Part shown: one piece after another, positions 17,715-27,369 of the stretch | How positions within the stretch are numbered: the stretch's first letter is position 1 | Layout of the letters: each line of letters starts with the position of its first letter | NCBI GenBank assembly: GCA_016124335.1 | Contig: WGNX01000003.1 | Coordinates: 376,690-440,689 of the forward strand | Source of the DNA: Alphaproteobacteria bacterium | GTDB taxonomy: Bacteria; Pseudomonadota; Alphaproteobacteria; CACIAM-22H2 | Reading direction: 5' to 3' | Length of the DNA stretch: 64,000 bases | Made by a program: the position numbers and the translations under genes | The notes under the pieces: generated by a model | What the model was told of the DNA's origin: nothing | The model's database searches: none | What the model saw: only the letters and a program-made list of their open reading frames with translations

Positions 17715-18757
17715 ACGGCTGTCCCCGCCTGCGGGTGGCCCGAGGACGGATCGGCCATGTGGCATGCCGCAAGATGGTCGCCCGCAAGCGGGGACGCCGC
17801 GAGTTCCGGCACGCGCGTCTGGCAGATTTCGCTCGCGAACGGGCAGCGCGTGTGGAACCGGCAGCCGGGCGGCGGATTGATCGGGTTGGGCGGGTCGCCG
17901 GAAATCGGCGCCTCCGAGGTCCGGCGGTCGGGATCCATCGACGGCATCGCGGAGAGCAAGGCGCGCGTGTAGGGATGCCGGGGCGCCTCGTAGATCCGGT
18001 CGACCGGGCCGATTTCGACGATCCGGCCGAGATACATGACGAGCACGCGATCGGAAATGTACCGGACGACATTCAGATCGTGGCTGATGAACACGTAGGT
18101 CAGGCCGAATTCGGCCTTGAGGTCCTGAAGAAGATTCAAGACCTGTGCTTCGACCGACTTGTCGAGCGCGGAGACCGCCTCGTCGAGGATGACGAGCCGC
18201 GGGCGCAGGGCCAACGCGCGCGCGATGTTGACGCGTTGACGCTGCCCGCCGGAAAGTTCGTGCGGATAGCGGGGGCCAAACGTGTCGGGGGCAAGGCCCA
18301 CGCGCGCCAGAAGGTCGCGTGCACGCGCCATGGCCTCGCCGTCGCCCACGCCATGCACGCGCGGCCCGAACGCGATCGAATCGGCGATCGAAAGGCGCGG
18401 ATTGAGCGAGGCGAACGAGTCCTGGAACACCATCTGGACATGCCGGCGCATCTCGCGCAGCGAAAGCCCGTCCTGCGTGCCGACCGAAAGGCCGTCATAG
18501 ACAAGTTCGCCGCGATCGGGATCGAGGAGGCGCACGAGAAGGCGCGCGGTCGTCGACTTGCCGCAGCCGGACTCGCCCACGATGCCCAGCGTCTCGCCCT
18601 TGTGGACGTCGAAATCGATCCCGTCGACCGCCTGGACGACCGCGGTGGTACGGTTGAACAGACCGCCGCGGATCGGGAAATGCCGGTAGAGGCCGCGCAC
18701 GGCCAGCAACGGCTGGGCAGGCCCGCCAATATCCCCGATTTCCGCCTGCCCGCTCAC
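17711..18757 (-). CDS. Peptide-type ABC transporter ATPase (OppF/DppF-like)
   Basis: A 348-residue second ATPase of the same transporter. Walker A GESGCGKS, signature LSGGQRQR, Walker [13 protein letters not shown], His in ISHDLNVV, and the C-terminal [14 protein letters not shown] cluster are present. It starts at a GTG (18755-18757) that overlaps the permease stop (GTGA), leaving MSGQAEIG; no better start exists because the frame upstream is the shadow of the permease gene. It would form the heterodimeric motor with the OppD-like subunit. Confidence 0.93.
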   Translation of the reverse strand: MSGQAEIGDIGGPAQPLLAVRGLYRHFPIRGGLFNRTTAVVQAVDGIDFDVHKGETLGIVGESGCGKSTTARLLVRLLDPDRGELVYDGLSVGTQDGLSLREMRRHVQMVFQDSFASLNPRLSIADSIAFGPRVHGVGDGEAMARARDLLARVGLAPDTFGPRYPHELSGGQRQRVNIARALALRPRLVILDEAVSALDKSVEAQVLNLLQDLKAEFGLTYVFISHDLNVVRYISDRVLVMYLGRIVEIGPVDRIYEAPRHPYTRALLSAMPSMDPDRRTSEAPISGDPPNPINPPPGCRFHTRCPFASEICQTRVPELAASPLAGDHLAACHMADPSSGHPQAGTAV

Positions 18758-19650
18758 AGCTTCACGTCCATTGCCGAACGAAGCCCGTCGGAAAAGAGGT
18801 TGAAGCAGATCGAGACGGTGAAGATCATCGCACCCGGCAGTGCCGCCACGACGGGCTGGGCGTAGATCGCGGTGCGCAGCGTGTTGAGCATCAGCCCCCA
18901 CTCGGCCTCGGGCGGCTTGGTGCCAAGACCGAGGAACGACAGGCCGGAGGCAAGGATCATCGACACCGAGACAAGCCCCGTCGCATAGACGAAGACAGGC
19001 CCGAGGACGTTGCCGAGGATGTGGACGCGGATGATCGTGAAGGCGCCCGCACCGCTCGCGCGGGCGGCGTCGACGAAATCGAGATTGCGCACCTGCGTCG
19101 TCACGCTTTCGGCCACGCGCGCGATCGGGGGCACGAAGACGATGGTGAGCGACACGATCGAATTGAAGATGCCCGCACCCAGCGCGCCGGAAATCGCGAT
19201 GGCGAGAAGGACCGACGGGAACGCGTAGAACACGTCGATCGTGCGCATGATGGCCATGTTCGTGCGGCCGCCCGAGAACCCGGCGAAGACGCCAAGGAAC
19301 GTGCCGATCACGAACGCGTTGATCACCGGAACGATGCCGGTGAACAGCGACAGCCGGCCGCCGAAAACGAGGCGTGTCAGCATGTCCCGGCCAAGCTCGT
19401 CGGTGCCCAGCGGGAAGCCCGGCGTTCCGATCGGGCGCAGGCGGCGCAGCATCGAGGTGCGGAACGGATCGCCGGGTGCGACGAGTGGTGCGAATATCGC
19501 CGCCAGCAGGATCAGCGCAAGAATGACGATGCACACGACGGCGACGCGGTCGCGCCGCAGCCGGCGCAGCACGTTCGACCAGTAGCCTCTGGCGGGGCCG
19601 GCCGGGCCCTCGATCGTGGCGCCTGCAATCGTGCCGGGAATTTCGGTCAT
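18754..19650 (-). CDS. Peptide-type ABC transporter permease (DppC/OppC-like)
   Basis: A 298-residue inner-membrane permease. TM1 is VAVVCIVILALILLAAIFAPLVAP, followed by the FPLGTDELGRDMLTRLVFG loop characteristic of DppC/OppC, then further helices and the cytoplasmic EAA-type loop (FVDAARASGAGAFTIIRVHIL). Starts three bases after the dppB-like stop. Confidence 0.94.
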   Translation of the reverse strand: MTEIPGTIAGATIEGPAGPARGYWSNVLRRLRRDRVAVVCIVILALILLAAIFAPLVAPGDPFRTSMLRRLRPIGTPGFPLGTDELGRDMLTRLVFGGRLSLFTGIVPVINAFVIGTFLGVFAGFSGGRTNMAIMRTIDVFYAFPSVLLAIAISGALGAGIFNSIVSLTIVFVPPIARVAESVTTQVRNLDFVDAARASGAGAFTIIRVHILGNVLGPVFVYATGLVSVSMILASGLSFLGLGTKPPEAEWGLMLNTLRTAIYAQPVVAALPGAMIFTVSICFNLFSDGLRSAMDVKL

Positions 19651-19653
19651 CGC

Positions 19654-20607
19654 TCACGCCCTCTTGATGCGCGGGTCGAGCCAGGTCTGCGCGACATCGA
19701 CGAGAAGGTTGAGGATGACGAAGAACATCGCCAGCACCAGGATCGTGCCCTGGAGCAGCGGCAGGTCGCGCTGCAGGATGGCGTTGCCGAGGAGGAATCC
19801 GGTTCCCGGCCACGCGAAGACCGTCTCGATCAGGATCGAGCCGCCGAGCAGGTAGCCGAGCTGGAGGCCCATCACGGCGAGCGCCGTGGGCGCCGCGTTC
19901 TTCAGGATGTGCGCGAAGATGCCGCGCTCCGACAGGCCTTTCGCGCGCAGGGCCTCGACGAATTCCTGCGAAAGGATATCGCCGACGAGGGCGCGCATCG
20001 AGCGCGCGACGATGCCGAGCGGGATGGCCGACATGGTGAGCGCCGGCAGGATCAGGAAGCGCACATGCTCCCAGTCCCACGACCAGGCGGCCGAGCCCCC
20101 GGGCCCGGCGCCGGTCGCCGGAAGCCAGTTGAGCTGGACCGAGAAGACGATCGCCATGACCATGCCCAGCCAGTAATGCGGCACGGAGATCCCGGCGATC
20201 GACAGCGTGCTTGCCGTGCGGTCGATCCAGCCGCCGCGGTAATAGCCGGCGAGCAGGCCGAGCAGCCCGCCGACGAGAAACCCGAATGCCGCGGCGAGGG
20301 CGGCGAGCATGAAGGTGTTGCCGAAGGCGTGCCAGACTTCGCCCGCGACCGGCCGGCCCGTCGCGATCGATACGCCCAGATCGCCCACGAACGCACGCCA
20401 GAGCCAGAGCGCGAACTGGACCGGCAGCGGGCGGTCAAACCCGTAGATCGTGCGCATGAGCTGCTGCATCTCGAGCGATGCATCGGGCGGCAGCACCGAA
20501 GCGAGCGGATCGCCGGGCGCGACATGCACGAGCGCGAAGCACACCAGGCTCACGCCCAGCGCGATCGGAATCGCGTAAAGAACCCGCTTGAGGAAGTACT
20601 GGAGCAT
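19654..20607 (-). CDS. Peptide-type ABC transporter permease (DppB/OppB-like)
   Basis: A 317-residue permease beginning MLQYFLKRVLYAIPIALGVSL, the classical DppB/OppB start (single TM followed by a periplasmic segment with HVAPGDPLA and GFDRPLPVQFALWL). Helices follow with the EAA-type loop EFVEALRAKGLSERGIFAHIL. A hairpin separates it from the upstream binding-protein gene. Substrate class (peptide, opine, nickel or other) cannot be assigned from permeases alone. Confidence 0.94.
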   Translation of the reverse strand: MLQYFLKRVLYAIPIALGVSLVCFALVHVAPGDPLASVLPPDASLEMQQLMRTIYGFDRPLPVQFALWLWRAFVGDLGVSIATGRPVAGEVWHAFGNTFMLAALAAAFGFLVGGLLGLLAGYYRGGWIDRTASTLSIAGISVPHYWLGMVMAIVFSVQLNWLPATGAGPGGSAAWSWDWEHVRFLILPALTMSAIPLGIVARSMRALVGDILSQEFVEALRAKGLSERGIFAHILKNAAPTALAVMGLQLGYLLGGSILIETVFAWPGTGFLLGNAILQRDLPLLQGTILVLAMFFVILNLLVDVAQTWLDPRIKRA

Positions 20608-20613
20608 GGCGTC

Positions 20614-20640
20614 CCGGGCCCCGGATCGCGCGGGGCCCGG
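20614..20640 (-). repeat. Intercistronic hairpin between binding-protein and permease genes
   Basis: Perfect 10-bp inverted repeat (CCGGGCCCCG, 20614-20623, with 20631-20640) around a 7-base loop, 9 bases after the binding-protein stop. No T tract. Likely an RNA stem-loop that protects the upstream mRNA and reduces read-through to the permeases, as known for mal and his operons. Confidence 0.65.
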
Positions 20641-20649
20641 CTGCCTTCG

Positions 20650-22248
20650 TCACTTCGCCATGTAGACCGGCGAGAAGTCCTGGAACCAGTTCTGCGCCTG
20701 CACGAAGCCCTTCACCTTCGGGCTCATCGCGCGCGGATTGACGTCGTGCGTGACCATCAGGAACAGGGCCTCGTCGACGTATTTCTCGTGGATCTTCTGC
20801 AGGACCTTCGTCTGTTCGGCCGCATCGAACGTGTTGCGCACCTTGTCGAACAGCGCGTCCATATCCTTGTCCGAGTAATAGCCCCAGTTCGTGCCCGCCG
20901 GCGGCTGGAGCGAGGTCTGCAGGTGGCGGATAAGCCCGGTGAACGGGTCCTGGATGAAGTACGTGTAGTTCATGCCGGTGGCGCCGCGCGAGGATTCGTG
21001 CTTGGCGCCCGCGCGCCAGATGTTGATGAGCGTGTTCCAGTCCACCACCTCGAAGGTGATCTTGATCCACGCCTCGGCGAGATTCTGCTGGACGAACTCG
21101 TTCATCGGCAGCGGCTGCATCTGGCCCGAGCCCGAGGGGGCGATCAGGATCTTGGTCTCGAGCGGTTTGTTCGGGCCGTAGCCCGCCTCGGTCATCAGCT
21201 TCCGCGCTTCGGCAACGTCGTGGCGAAGCTTGAACGCGGGATTGCCGAACCACTGGTGGCCGGGCGGGAAGAAGCCCTTGGCCGGGATCGCGAGCCCGCC
21301 GAGCAGTTCCTTGATGCCGTCGCGGTCGACCGCGAGGTTCGCCGCCTTGCGCACGCGGATGTCGTTCCACGGGCTGCCCTCGACGCGGCTCAGGTGCCAG
21401 GTCCAGTTATGCGGATAGGCGTTCGTGACGATCTGCATGCCCGCCTGCTTGAGCGAGGCAATCGCGTCGGGGGCGGGCGCCTCGATCCAGTCGACCTGGC
21501 CCGAGCGCAGCGCCGCGGTGCGCGCACTGGCTTCGGGAAGCGGCACGAGAACCAGACGCTCGAGCTTCGGCACGCGCCTGGCGTCCCAGTAGCCCGGATA
21601 GGGCACCATCTCGACGCGCTCGCGCGGCACGAAGTTGACGATCTTCCAAGGGCCCGTTCCGGACGGCGTCTTGGCGAAACTGTCCCAGTTCCTGCCGACC
21701 TTTTCCCACTGGGCCGGGCTCGACATCATGATCCAGGCGATCTGGTAGGGGAATGTCGCGTCGGGCGTCTTGGTCGCGATCTCGACGGTCATCGGATCGA
21801 CCGCGCGATAGCTGGCGACGGCCGGGATGCGGCTGCGGCCCTGCGCGGACTGGCGCGGGTCGAACTGCGGCGCCTGCTGGTTCAGGAGCTTCTCGAGGTT
21901 CCAGATCACCGCCGCGGAATCGAAGGCCGAACCGTCGTGGAACTTCACGCCCGGGCGCAGCTTGAACGTCCATTTCGTCCTGTCGGCCGCATCGACCTTC
22001 CATTCTGTCGCGAGCCCCGGAACGAGGTCGGAGGCCTTGTCGGCGCTCGACAGGTCCCAGTTGATCAGCGCGTCGTAAACCGTATAGCCGAGGAAGCGCA
22101 TGCCCTCGCCGCCCTGGTCGGTCTGCCCGGTCGTCAGCGGGATGTCCGACGCGGTCATCCCGATCCGCAAGGTGCCCTGCGCGCCTGCGTGCCCGGCGGC
22201 AAACAGCATTCCCGCCGCCGCGGCGATCGCCAACTTCCTGAAATCCAT
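20650..22248 (-). CDS. ABC transporter substrate-binding protein, family 5
   Basis: A 532-residue periplasmic binding protein of the DppA/OppA family. ATG 22248 follows GGGGGAAC and gives a clean signal peptide (MDFRKLAIAAAAGMLFAAGHAGA, cleavage ~23). Family features: LRIGMTASDIPLTT, GLATEWKVDAADRTKWTFKLRPGVKFHDGSAF, YPGYWDARRVPKLERL and AVDRDGIKELLGG. First gene of the transporter operon, so expressed at the highest level with the hairpin behind it. The ligand may be a peptide, opine or other small molecule. Confidence 0.94.
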   Translation of the reverse strand: MDFRKLAIAAAAGMLFAAGHAGAQGTLRIGMTASDIPLTTGQTDQGGEGMRFLGYTVYDALINWDLSSADKASDLVPGLATEWKVDAADRTKWTFKLRPGVKFHDGSAFDSAAVIWNLEKLLNQQAPQFDPRQSAQGRSRIPAVASYRAVDPMTVEIATKTPDATFPYQIAWIMMSSPAQWEKVGRNWDSFAKTPSGTGPWKIVNFVPRERVEMVPYPGYWDARRVPKLERLVLVPLPEASARTAALRSGQVDWIEAPAPDAIASLKQAGMQIVTNAYPHNWTWHLSRVEGSPWNDIRVRKAANLAVDRDGIKELLGGLAIPAKGFFPPGHQWFGNPAFKLRHDVAEARKLMTEAGYGPNKPLETKILIAPSGSGQMQPLPMNEFVQQNLAEAWIKITFEVVDWNTLINIWRAGAKHESSRGATGMNYTYFIQDPFTGLIRHLQTSLQPPAGTNWGYYSDKDMDALFDKVRNTFDAAEQTKVLQKIHEKYVDEALFLMVTHDVNPRAMSPKVKGFVQAQNWFQDFSPVYMAK

Positions 22249-22306
22249 AAGTTCCCCCGTGTTCGGCCGAAAGCAGGGAAACAGCAAGATCGATGCCAGT
22301 GCCGGT

Positions 22307-23428
22307 CTATCGATGCCGGGCGCGCAGCAGCACCGCACTGCCGCCCAGAATGGCGGCAAGCGCCAGATAAAGCGGCATCCGCGCGAAATCGTCGAGGAAG
22401 AGGCCGGCGAAGACCGGCCCGCACGCAGCACCGATGTCGCGGTAGGTGGAATAGATCGATTGCGCGCCGACCGGATCGCCGGGATTGCGCTCGGCCACCA
22501 TCGCGGCCCCCGTCGTGTTGGTGAGACCGCGCAGCAGCGTCACGCCGATGACGCCGGGATAGACGAAACCGAAGGCGATCGCGGCCATGCCCGCGGCAAT
22601 CGCGACGCCGAAGGCGAGCATCACGCGCGTGGCGCCGAAACGGTCGGCAAGCCAGCCGCCGGCCGGCGCGCAGAACGTCTCGACGATCCAGCGCATCGAC
22701 ATCGCGATGCCGGCCGCGAAGGCCGGCGCGAATTCGCTGACGCTCTCCTTAAGCAGCAGGCTCAACGACACGATGAACACGCCGTCGACCACGAAGCCCT
22801 GCGCGATCGCCCAGATATCGACGGGGCCGGGTCGCGGCAGGAGAAAGCCCCGATGTGCCGGCGCGCGGATTTCAACCGCCGGAAGGCCCATGGCAAGCGG
22901 AACGCCCGCAAGCGTCACAAGCGTCATCACGACGTAGAGGGCTTGCGGCCCGATCCGGTCCACGAAATATGTCCCGGCGAGATACGTGATCGTGATCGCC
23001 ACACCCGCGATCGCCCGGATCGATCCGATCCGCCGCCCCGCCCGCTCGGGCACGCTCGCGGCATAGGCGAACGTCACGAGATTGAGAACGGCGAAGGAAA
23101 GTCCCCAGACGAAGCGGCCGGCCAATTGGACCCAATCGCCCGCGTCGAACGCGAAGACGCATGTCGACAGCACTGCTCCCACCGCGGCTAGCGTGCCCGC
23201 GCGCCTTCCGCCCAGCCGCGCGGCGAAGCGCGCCAGATGCGTATAGGCGAAAATCCGGATGATCCGGTTCGCCGCAAGAAGCAGCCCCGCCCATGCCAGC
23301 GTGACGCCGAACGCTTCCGGCATCAGCGGAAGCAGGACGTACAGCAGCGCGTCGCCCGTCATCGCAAACGCAAGCAGCCATCCGGCGCGAGCCACGCCCG
23401 CCGACCGCAGAGCGGCTGCGTCAGTCAC
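22307..23428 (-). CDS. MFS transporter
   Basis: A 373-residue polytopic protein with about eleven to twelve hydrophobic segments. The N-terminal half has the loop-2-3 pattern HLARFAARLGGRRAGTLAAVGAV and the C-terminal half GGWLADRFGATRVMLAFG, both typical of major facilitator proteins. It starts at a GTG (23426-23428) preceded by GGAAAG. The substrate is unknown. It is divergent from another MFS gene; the two share near-identical first residues (MTDAAA), and lies 58 bases upstream of the peptide-transporter operon on the same strand. Confidence 0.85.
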   Translation of the reverse strand: MTDAAALRSAGVARAGWLLAFAMTGDALLYVLLPLMPEAFGVTLAWAGLLLAANRIIRIFAYTHLARFAARLGGRRAGTLAAVGAVLSTCVFAFDAGDWVQLAGRFVWGLSFAVLNLVTFAYAASVPERAGRRIGSIRAIAGVAITITYLAGTYFVDRIGPQALYVVMTLVTLAGVPLAMGLPAVEIRAPAHRGFLLPRPGPVDIWAIAQGFVVDGVFIVSLSLLLKESVSEFAPAFAAGIAMSMRWIVETFCAPAGGWLADRFGATRVMLAFGVAIAAGMAAIAFGFVYPGVIGVTLLRGLTNTTGAAMVAERNPGDPVGAQSIYSTYRDIGAACGPVFAGLFLDDFARMPLYLALAAILGGSAVLLRARHR

Positions 23429-23618
23429 GTTCGGCTTTCCGATGGAACATCGCTCCGGCGCAATCCGCCAGGCAGCTCAAGTTCGGCAATTTTGGCCTCC
23501 GTGGGCCGCGAATGTGCCGCACCCACGCGAAGAATGTCACCGGAACGTCACATTTTCAAACCAGATGCGCGTTTGACGCAATTGACCGAAACTGCTGAAA
23601 GCGTACACATTTTCCGTT

Positions 23619-23638
23619 CCGCCGGACCGGTCCGGCGG
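23619..23638. promoter_or_regulatory. 20-bp perfect palindrome upstream of MFS gene
   Basis: Half-site CCGCCGGACC followed directly by its complement, without spacer. It ends 16 bases before the ATG at 23655 and abuts its AAAGGA ribosome-binding site. Could be an operator or an RNA hairpin affecting translation initiation. Confidence 0.5.
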
Positions 23639-23654
23639 GTAAAGGAATCCATTG

Positions 23655-24881
23655 ATGACAGACGCAGCAGCCCCGTTGCAGACCGAGCGGTCCGCAGCGA
23701 CCGATTCCGCTTTTGCCGTGATTTTCTCGCTGAGCTTCTGCCACATGCTCAACGACATGATGCAGTCGATGGTTCCGGCGATCTATCCGATCCTCAAGGA
23801 ATCCTACGCGCTGGACTACGCGCAGATCGGCCTCATCACGCTGGCCTTCCAGTGCACGGCCTCGCTGTTCCAGCCGATCGTGGGCCTCACGACCGACCGC
23901 CGGCCGATGCCCTATTCGCTTGCCGTCGGCATGGCCTTCACGCTTTGCGGCCTCGTGCTGATGTCGCGTGCGGCAAGCTATCCGGCGATCCTTGCTGCGG
24001 CCGCGTTGATCGGCGTCGGTTCGGCGGTATTCCACCCCGAAGCCTCGCGCGTCGCGCGGCTTGCCTCGGGCGGGCGGCATGGCCTCGCCCAGTCGCTGTT
24101 CCAGGTCGGCGGCAACACGGGCTCGGCCATCGGGCCGCTTCTCGCGGCGTTCATCATCGTGCCGCACGGCCAGTGGAGCATCATCTGGTTTTCGGCTGCC
24201 GCGTTCGTCGCGATGTCCGTCCTGTTCGGCGTCGGCCGGTGGTATGCCGGGCGACGGAAGGCAGGCGGCACCAAGCGCCACATGGCGGGCCTGCCCCTTC
24301 CCTTTCCGCGCGGCAAGGTGGCGATGGCCGTCGCCGTCCTGGTCGCACTGATCTTCTCGAAGACCTTCTACACCGCCAGCCTCACGTCCTATTACACGTT
24401 CTACCTGATCCATAAGTTCGACGTGTCGGTGCAGTTCGCCCAGATCGCGCTGTTCGCGTTCCTGACCTCGCTTGCGCTGGGCACGCTGGTCGGCGGCTGG
24501 CTGGGCGACCGCATCGGCCGCATCCCGATCATCTGGTTCTCGATCCTGGGTCCGCTTCCCTTCACGCTGGCGATGCCGTACGCGGGCCTCGTCTGGACGA
24601 TCGTGCTTTCGCTGCTGATCGGCCTGATGATGTCCTCGGCCTTCTCGGCGATCCTCGTCTATGCGCAGGAACTCATGCCGGGGCGCGTGGGCATGGTCGC
24701 GGGCCTGTTCTTCGGGTTTTCGTTCGGCCTTGGCGGCCTTGGTGCCGCGGCGATCGGGCGGATCGCGGACTTCGCCGGGATCGACGCGGTCTATACGCTC
24801 TGCTCGTACCTGCCCTTCCTCGGGCTGCTGACCGCACTGCTGCCGCGCCAGCCTTCGCGCGCGGCGCCGGTCGGCACCTGA
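23655..24881 (+). CDS. MFS transporter, fosmidomycin-resistance (Fsr) type
   Basis: A 408-residue twelve-helix transporter. The N-terminal FSLSFCHMLNDMMQSMVPAIYPILKESYAL stretch is the hallmark of Fsr-like efflux proteins, and VGSAVFHPEASRVARLASGGR plus LFQVGGNTGSAIGPLLAA are also family motifs. It probably exports a small molecule or drug across the inner membrane. ATG 23655 is preferred over the TTG three bases earlier because of AAAGGA at 23641-23646. Convergent with the carbonic anhydrase gene (10-base gap). Confidence 0.9.
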   Translation: MTDAAAPLQTERSAATDSAFAVIFSLSFCHMLNDMMQSMVPAIYPILKESYALDYAQIGLITLAFQCTASLFQPIVGLTTDRRPMPYSLAVGMAFTLCGLVLMSRAASYPAILAAAALIGVGSAVFHPEASRVARLASGGRHGLAQSLFQVGGNTGSAIGPLLAAFIIVPHGQWSIIWFSAAAFVAMSVLFGVGRWYAGRRKAGGTKRHMAGLPLPFPRGKVAMAVAVLVALIFSKTFYTASLTSYYTFYLIHKFDVSVQFAQIALFAFLTSLALGTLVGGWLGDRIGRIPIIWFSILGPLPFTLAMPYAGLVWTIVLSLLIGLMMSSAFSAILVYAQELMPGRVGMVAGLFFGFSFGLGGLGAAAIGRIADFAGIDAVYTLCSYLPFLGLLTALLPRQPSRAAPVGT

Positions 24882-24891
24882 AACGCGGATA

Positions 24892-25506
24892 TCAGCCGAG
24901 CTTCTCGAAGTCGCTCGCGTTGCCGACCGTGACTTTCAGGTCTTTGACGAGGCCGTTGGACAGCGAATAGACCCATCCGTGCACGGCCAATGTCTGGCCG
25001 CGGGCCCACGCGTCCTGCACGAAGACGTCGGATGCGACGTTATGGACCTGATGGATCACGTTCAGTTCGCAAAGCCTGTCGAGCCGCGCCTTGTCGTCGG
25101 CGATCGCAGCCAGTTCGTCACGGTGCGTGCGGTGGACCTCGCGGATCGGATGAAGCCAGTGGTCCACCAGCCCGCGCCGGTGGCCATCGACGGCCGCCGC
25201 CACACCGCCGCAACCGTAATGGCCGACGACGATGATGTGCTGGACCTTGAGGACGTCGACCGCGAACTGGAGCACCGACAGGTAATTGGCGTCCTGCGGC
25301 GGCGCGAGATTCGCGACGTTCCGGTGCACGAACAGTTCGCCGGGATCGAGCCCGACGATCTCGTTGGCCGGCACGCGGCTGTCGGCGCACCCGATCCAGA
25401 GGTATTTCGGCGCTTGCTGACGCTCGAGGCGCCGGAAAAAGCCATGGTCGACGGACTTCTTGCGCTCCGACCAGGCACGATTGTTGGCAATCAGATGATC
25501 AAGCAT
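24892..25506 (-). CDS. Beta-class carbonic anhydrase
   Basis: A 204-residue zinc enzyme interconverting CO2 and bicarbonate. The zinc ligands and dyad are in IGCADSRVPANEIVG (Cys, Asp, Arg) and VVGHYGCGGVAAA (His, Cys). The start MLDHLIANNRAWSERK at 25506 matches the usual N-terminus of the Can-type enzyme; the frame continues 13 codons upstream but that stretch is not conserved-looking. No conspicuous operon partner. Confidence 0.95.
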   Translation of the reverse strand: MLDHLIANNRAWSERKKSVDHGFFRRLERQQAPKYLWIGCADSRVPANEIVGLDPGELFVHRNVANLAPPQDANYLSVLQFAVDVLKVQHIIVVGHYGCGGVAAAVDGHRRGLVDHWLHPIREVHRTHRDELAAIADDKARLDRLCELNVIHQVHNVASDVFVQDAWARGQTLAVHGWVYSLSNGLVKDLKVTVGNASDFEKLG

Positions 25507-25575
25507 GCCCGGCTTATAGCGCCCCGGCGGCCATGCGCCAAGCAATCGGATCGGCCGAATTTTTCCGGCTTTCGA

Positions 25576-26700
25576 CTAGGGCCGCTGCATCGCCAGGTCG
25601 GAAGCCGATTCGTACGTCGCGCGACTCGGCACTTCGGCAAGCGGTGTGACCAGCGGGCCCGCGGGAACGTTGTCGCGCACATAGATGTCGATCCCGATCG
25701 TCTCCTGATCGGGGAATATCCGTTCGCCCGTGCATTGCGCGAACAGCACGCGGCCCGCCGAGCGGGCTTCGTGGCCGGGATTCTGCGCGATCAGGGCATC
25801 GATAAGGCCATGCACGAGAAAGCGGCGCGTATGGATCGTCAGCTCGTGCGCGATCCAGACGACCTTCCCGCCCTTGCCTGCCGCCTCGATCGCCGCGGCG
25901 ATGCCGCGATTGCCCGCGCCGACGCTGTAGATTCCGACAAGGTCGGGATGCTCGGCCAGCAGCCGCGCCGTCTCATACTTCGAACGCGCCTGTTCGTCGC
26001 GCCCTTCGACCGGGGCGAGAACGGCGAGGTTCCGGTACTCGCGCGATAGAACCTGATTGAAGCCGAAATAACGTTCGGCATGGTCGCGCAGCGCAAGCGA
26101 ACCGGCGACGACGGCGACCTTGCCGCTGCGATCGCCGACGAAGCGCCCCATGAGCGTGCCGGCCGTGCGGCCCGCCGCCGGATTGTCGATCCCGACATAA
26201 TGGTACCGGCGCGAACCCGGCACGTCGGAAACCAGCGTGACGACGGCGATGCCCCGCTCCACAAGATCGTCGATCGCGGCCCGCACGCGCGGATGGTCGA
26301 TCGCGACGACCGCGACGCCGTCGTACATCGTGGAAATGTCCTCGAGCGTCTTGCCGATCACCGCCGGATCGAAGACGTCGACGAAAAGCATGTCGATGAA
26401 GGCACGCTGCGCCATCAGCCATTCGGCGGTGACGCCCACCTGTTCCTTCAGGTGGTTCATGAACGTGTTGTCGCCCTCGGGCAGCACGAACAGGAAGCGG
26501 AAGCTGCGGTCGCGCGACAGGCGGGCGGCGGCCGAATCCGGCCGGTAGCCGAGCTTGGCGATGACCTCGTTCACCCGCGCGATCGTGCGGTCGCGCACGC
26601 CCGGCCGCCGGTTGACCACGCGATCCGCCGTCGCAAGCGAGACGCCCGCCTCCCGTGCGACGACCTCGAGCGTGATCTTGCCGGGCCGGTCGGTCGTCAT
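25576..26700 (-). CDS. LacI-family transcriptional regulator
   Basis: A 374-residue repressor/activator. N-terminal helix-turn-helix ITLEVVAREAGVSLATADRVV with the hinge region following, then a periplasmic-binding-protein-like sensor domain (FLFVLPEGDNTFMNHLKEQV, VVAIDHPRVRAAIDDLVERGI, GRTAGTLMGRF) similar to ribose/inositol-type LacI members. It is the last gene of the first sugar operon (binding protein, two permeases, Gfo/Idh, ThuA), seven bases after thuA-like, so it probably senses the sugar handled there. A LacI-like operator at 34034-34055 is a candidate target. Confidence 0.93.
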   Translation of the reverse strand: MTTDRPGKITLEVVAREAGVSLATADRVVNRRPGVRDRTIARVNEVIAKLGYRPDSAAARLSRDRSFRFLFVLPEGDNTFMNHLKEQVGVTAEWLMAQRAFIDMLFVDVFDPAVIGKTLEDISTMYDGVAVVAIDHPRVRAAIDDLVERGIAVVTLVSDVPGSRRYHYVGIDNPAAGRTAGTLMGRFVGDRSGKVAVVAGSLALRDHAERYFGFNQVLSREYRNLAVLAPVEGRDEQARSKYETARLLAEHPDLVGIYSVGAGNRGIAAAIEAAGKGGKVVWIAHELTIHTRRFLVHGLIDALIAQNPGHEARSAGRVLFAQCTGERIFPDQETIGIDIYVRDNVPAGPLVTPLAEVPSRATYESASDLAMQRP

Positions 26701-26707
26701 CCCCGCC

Positions 26708-27364
26708 TCAGGCGCGCGCCGCCCAGGCCATGCCGCGCGTCATGATCTGCTTCATCTGGGGAATCTCCAGCTCGTACGCGCGGTGGCCGAGCGTGCAGTA
26801 GAACACGCGCCCCTTGCCGTAGCGCTTCTTCCAGACGACCGGCATCACGACTCCTTCGACCCATGGCGCATGTTCGCCCGAGAAGGTCGTCGTGGCCAGC
26901 ACCTCGATTCCGGGATCGACATGCATGAAATAATGCTCCGAGCGGTAGTCGAAATCGGAAAGCCCGCTCATCACCGGGTCGTCGGGACGGGTCACGTTGA
27001 CGCGGAAATCGATGATGTTGCCCGGATGTGCCACCCACTGGCCGCCGCACATGAACTGGTATTCCACCGAATCGCGGAACGCATCGCACATGCCGCCGTG
27101 ATGGCCGGCAAGCCCGACGCCGCCCTGCACGGCCGCACACAGGTTCAGCGCCTCGGCCTTTTCGATCTTCGACATCGTGTAGATCGGGATGATGAGCGAA
27201 AGATCGTGGATCGCCGGATCGGCGAATGCCGAGGTCTGCGTTTCGACGCGAACGTCGTAGCCGGCCGCGGTCAGCCATGTCCGGTAGATCGACGCGCAGA
27301 GGTCGGGGTCGTGCCCGTTCCAGCCGCCCCAAACAATCATTGCCGTCGGTTTCTTCTGGGCCAT
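26708..27364 (-). CDS. ThuA-like domain protein
   Basis: A 218-residue protein of the ThuA-like (class I glutamine amidotransferase fold) family: WGGWNGHDPDLCASIYR, GGVGLAGHHGGMCDAF and VVWKKRYGKGRVFYCTLGHRAYE. In rhizobia ThuA/ThuB take part in trehalose and related disaccharide use through 3-keto sugars; the reaction of ThuA itself is not firmly known. Its neighbour is a Gfo/Idh/MocA oxidoreductase, matching the ThuA-ThuB pairing. GGAG nine bases before ATG supports the start. Confidence 0.88.
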   Translation of the reverse strand: MAQKKPTAMIVWGGWNGHDPDLCASIYRTWLTAAGYDVRVETQTSAFADPAIHDLSLIIPIYTMSKIEKAEALNLCAAVQGGVGLAGHHGGMCDAFRDSVEYQFMCGGQWVAHPGNIIDFRVNVTRPDDPVMSGLSDFDYRSEHYFMHVDPGIEVLATTTFSGEHAPWVEGVVMPVVWKKRYGKGRVFYCTLGHRAYELEIPQMKQIMTRGMAWAARA

Positions 27365-27369
27365 GTCGA

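Noticed and set aside
19021..22524. Plus-strand open frame of 1167 codons antisense to the peptide ABC operon
   Set aside because: Composition is Arg/Asp/Glu-rich and motif-free, a typical shadow of high-GC genes on the other strand, where four clear ABC transporter genes lie.
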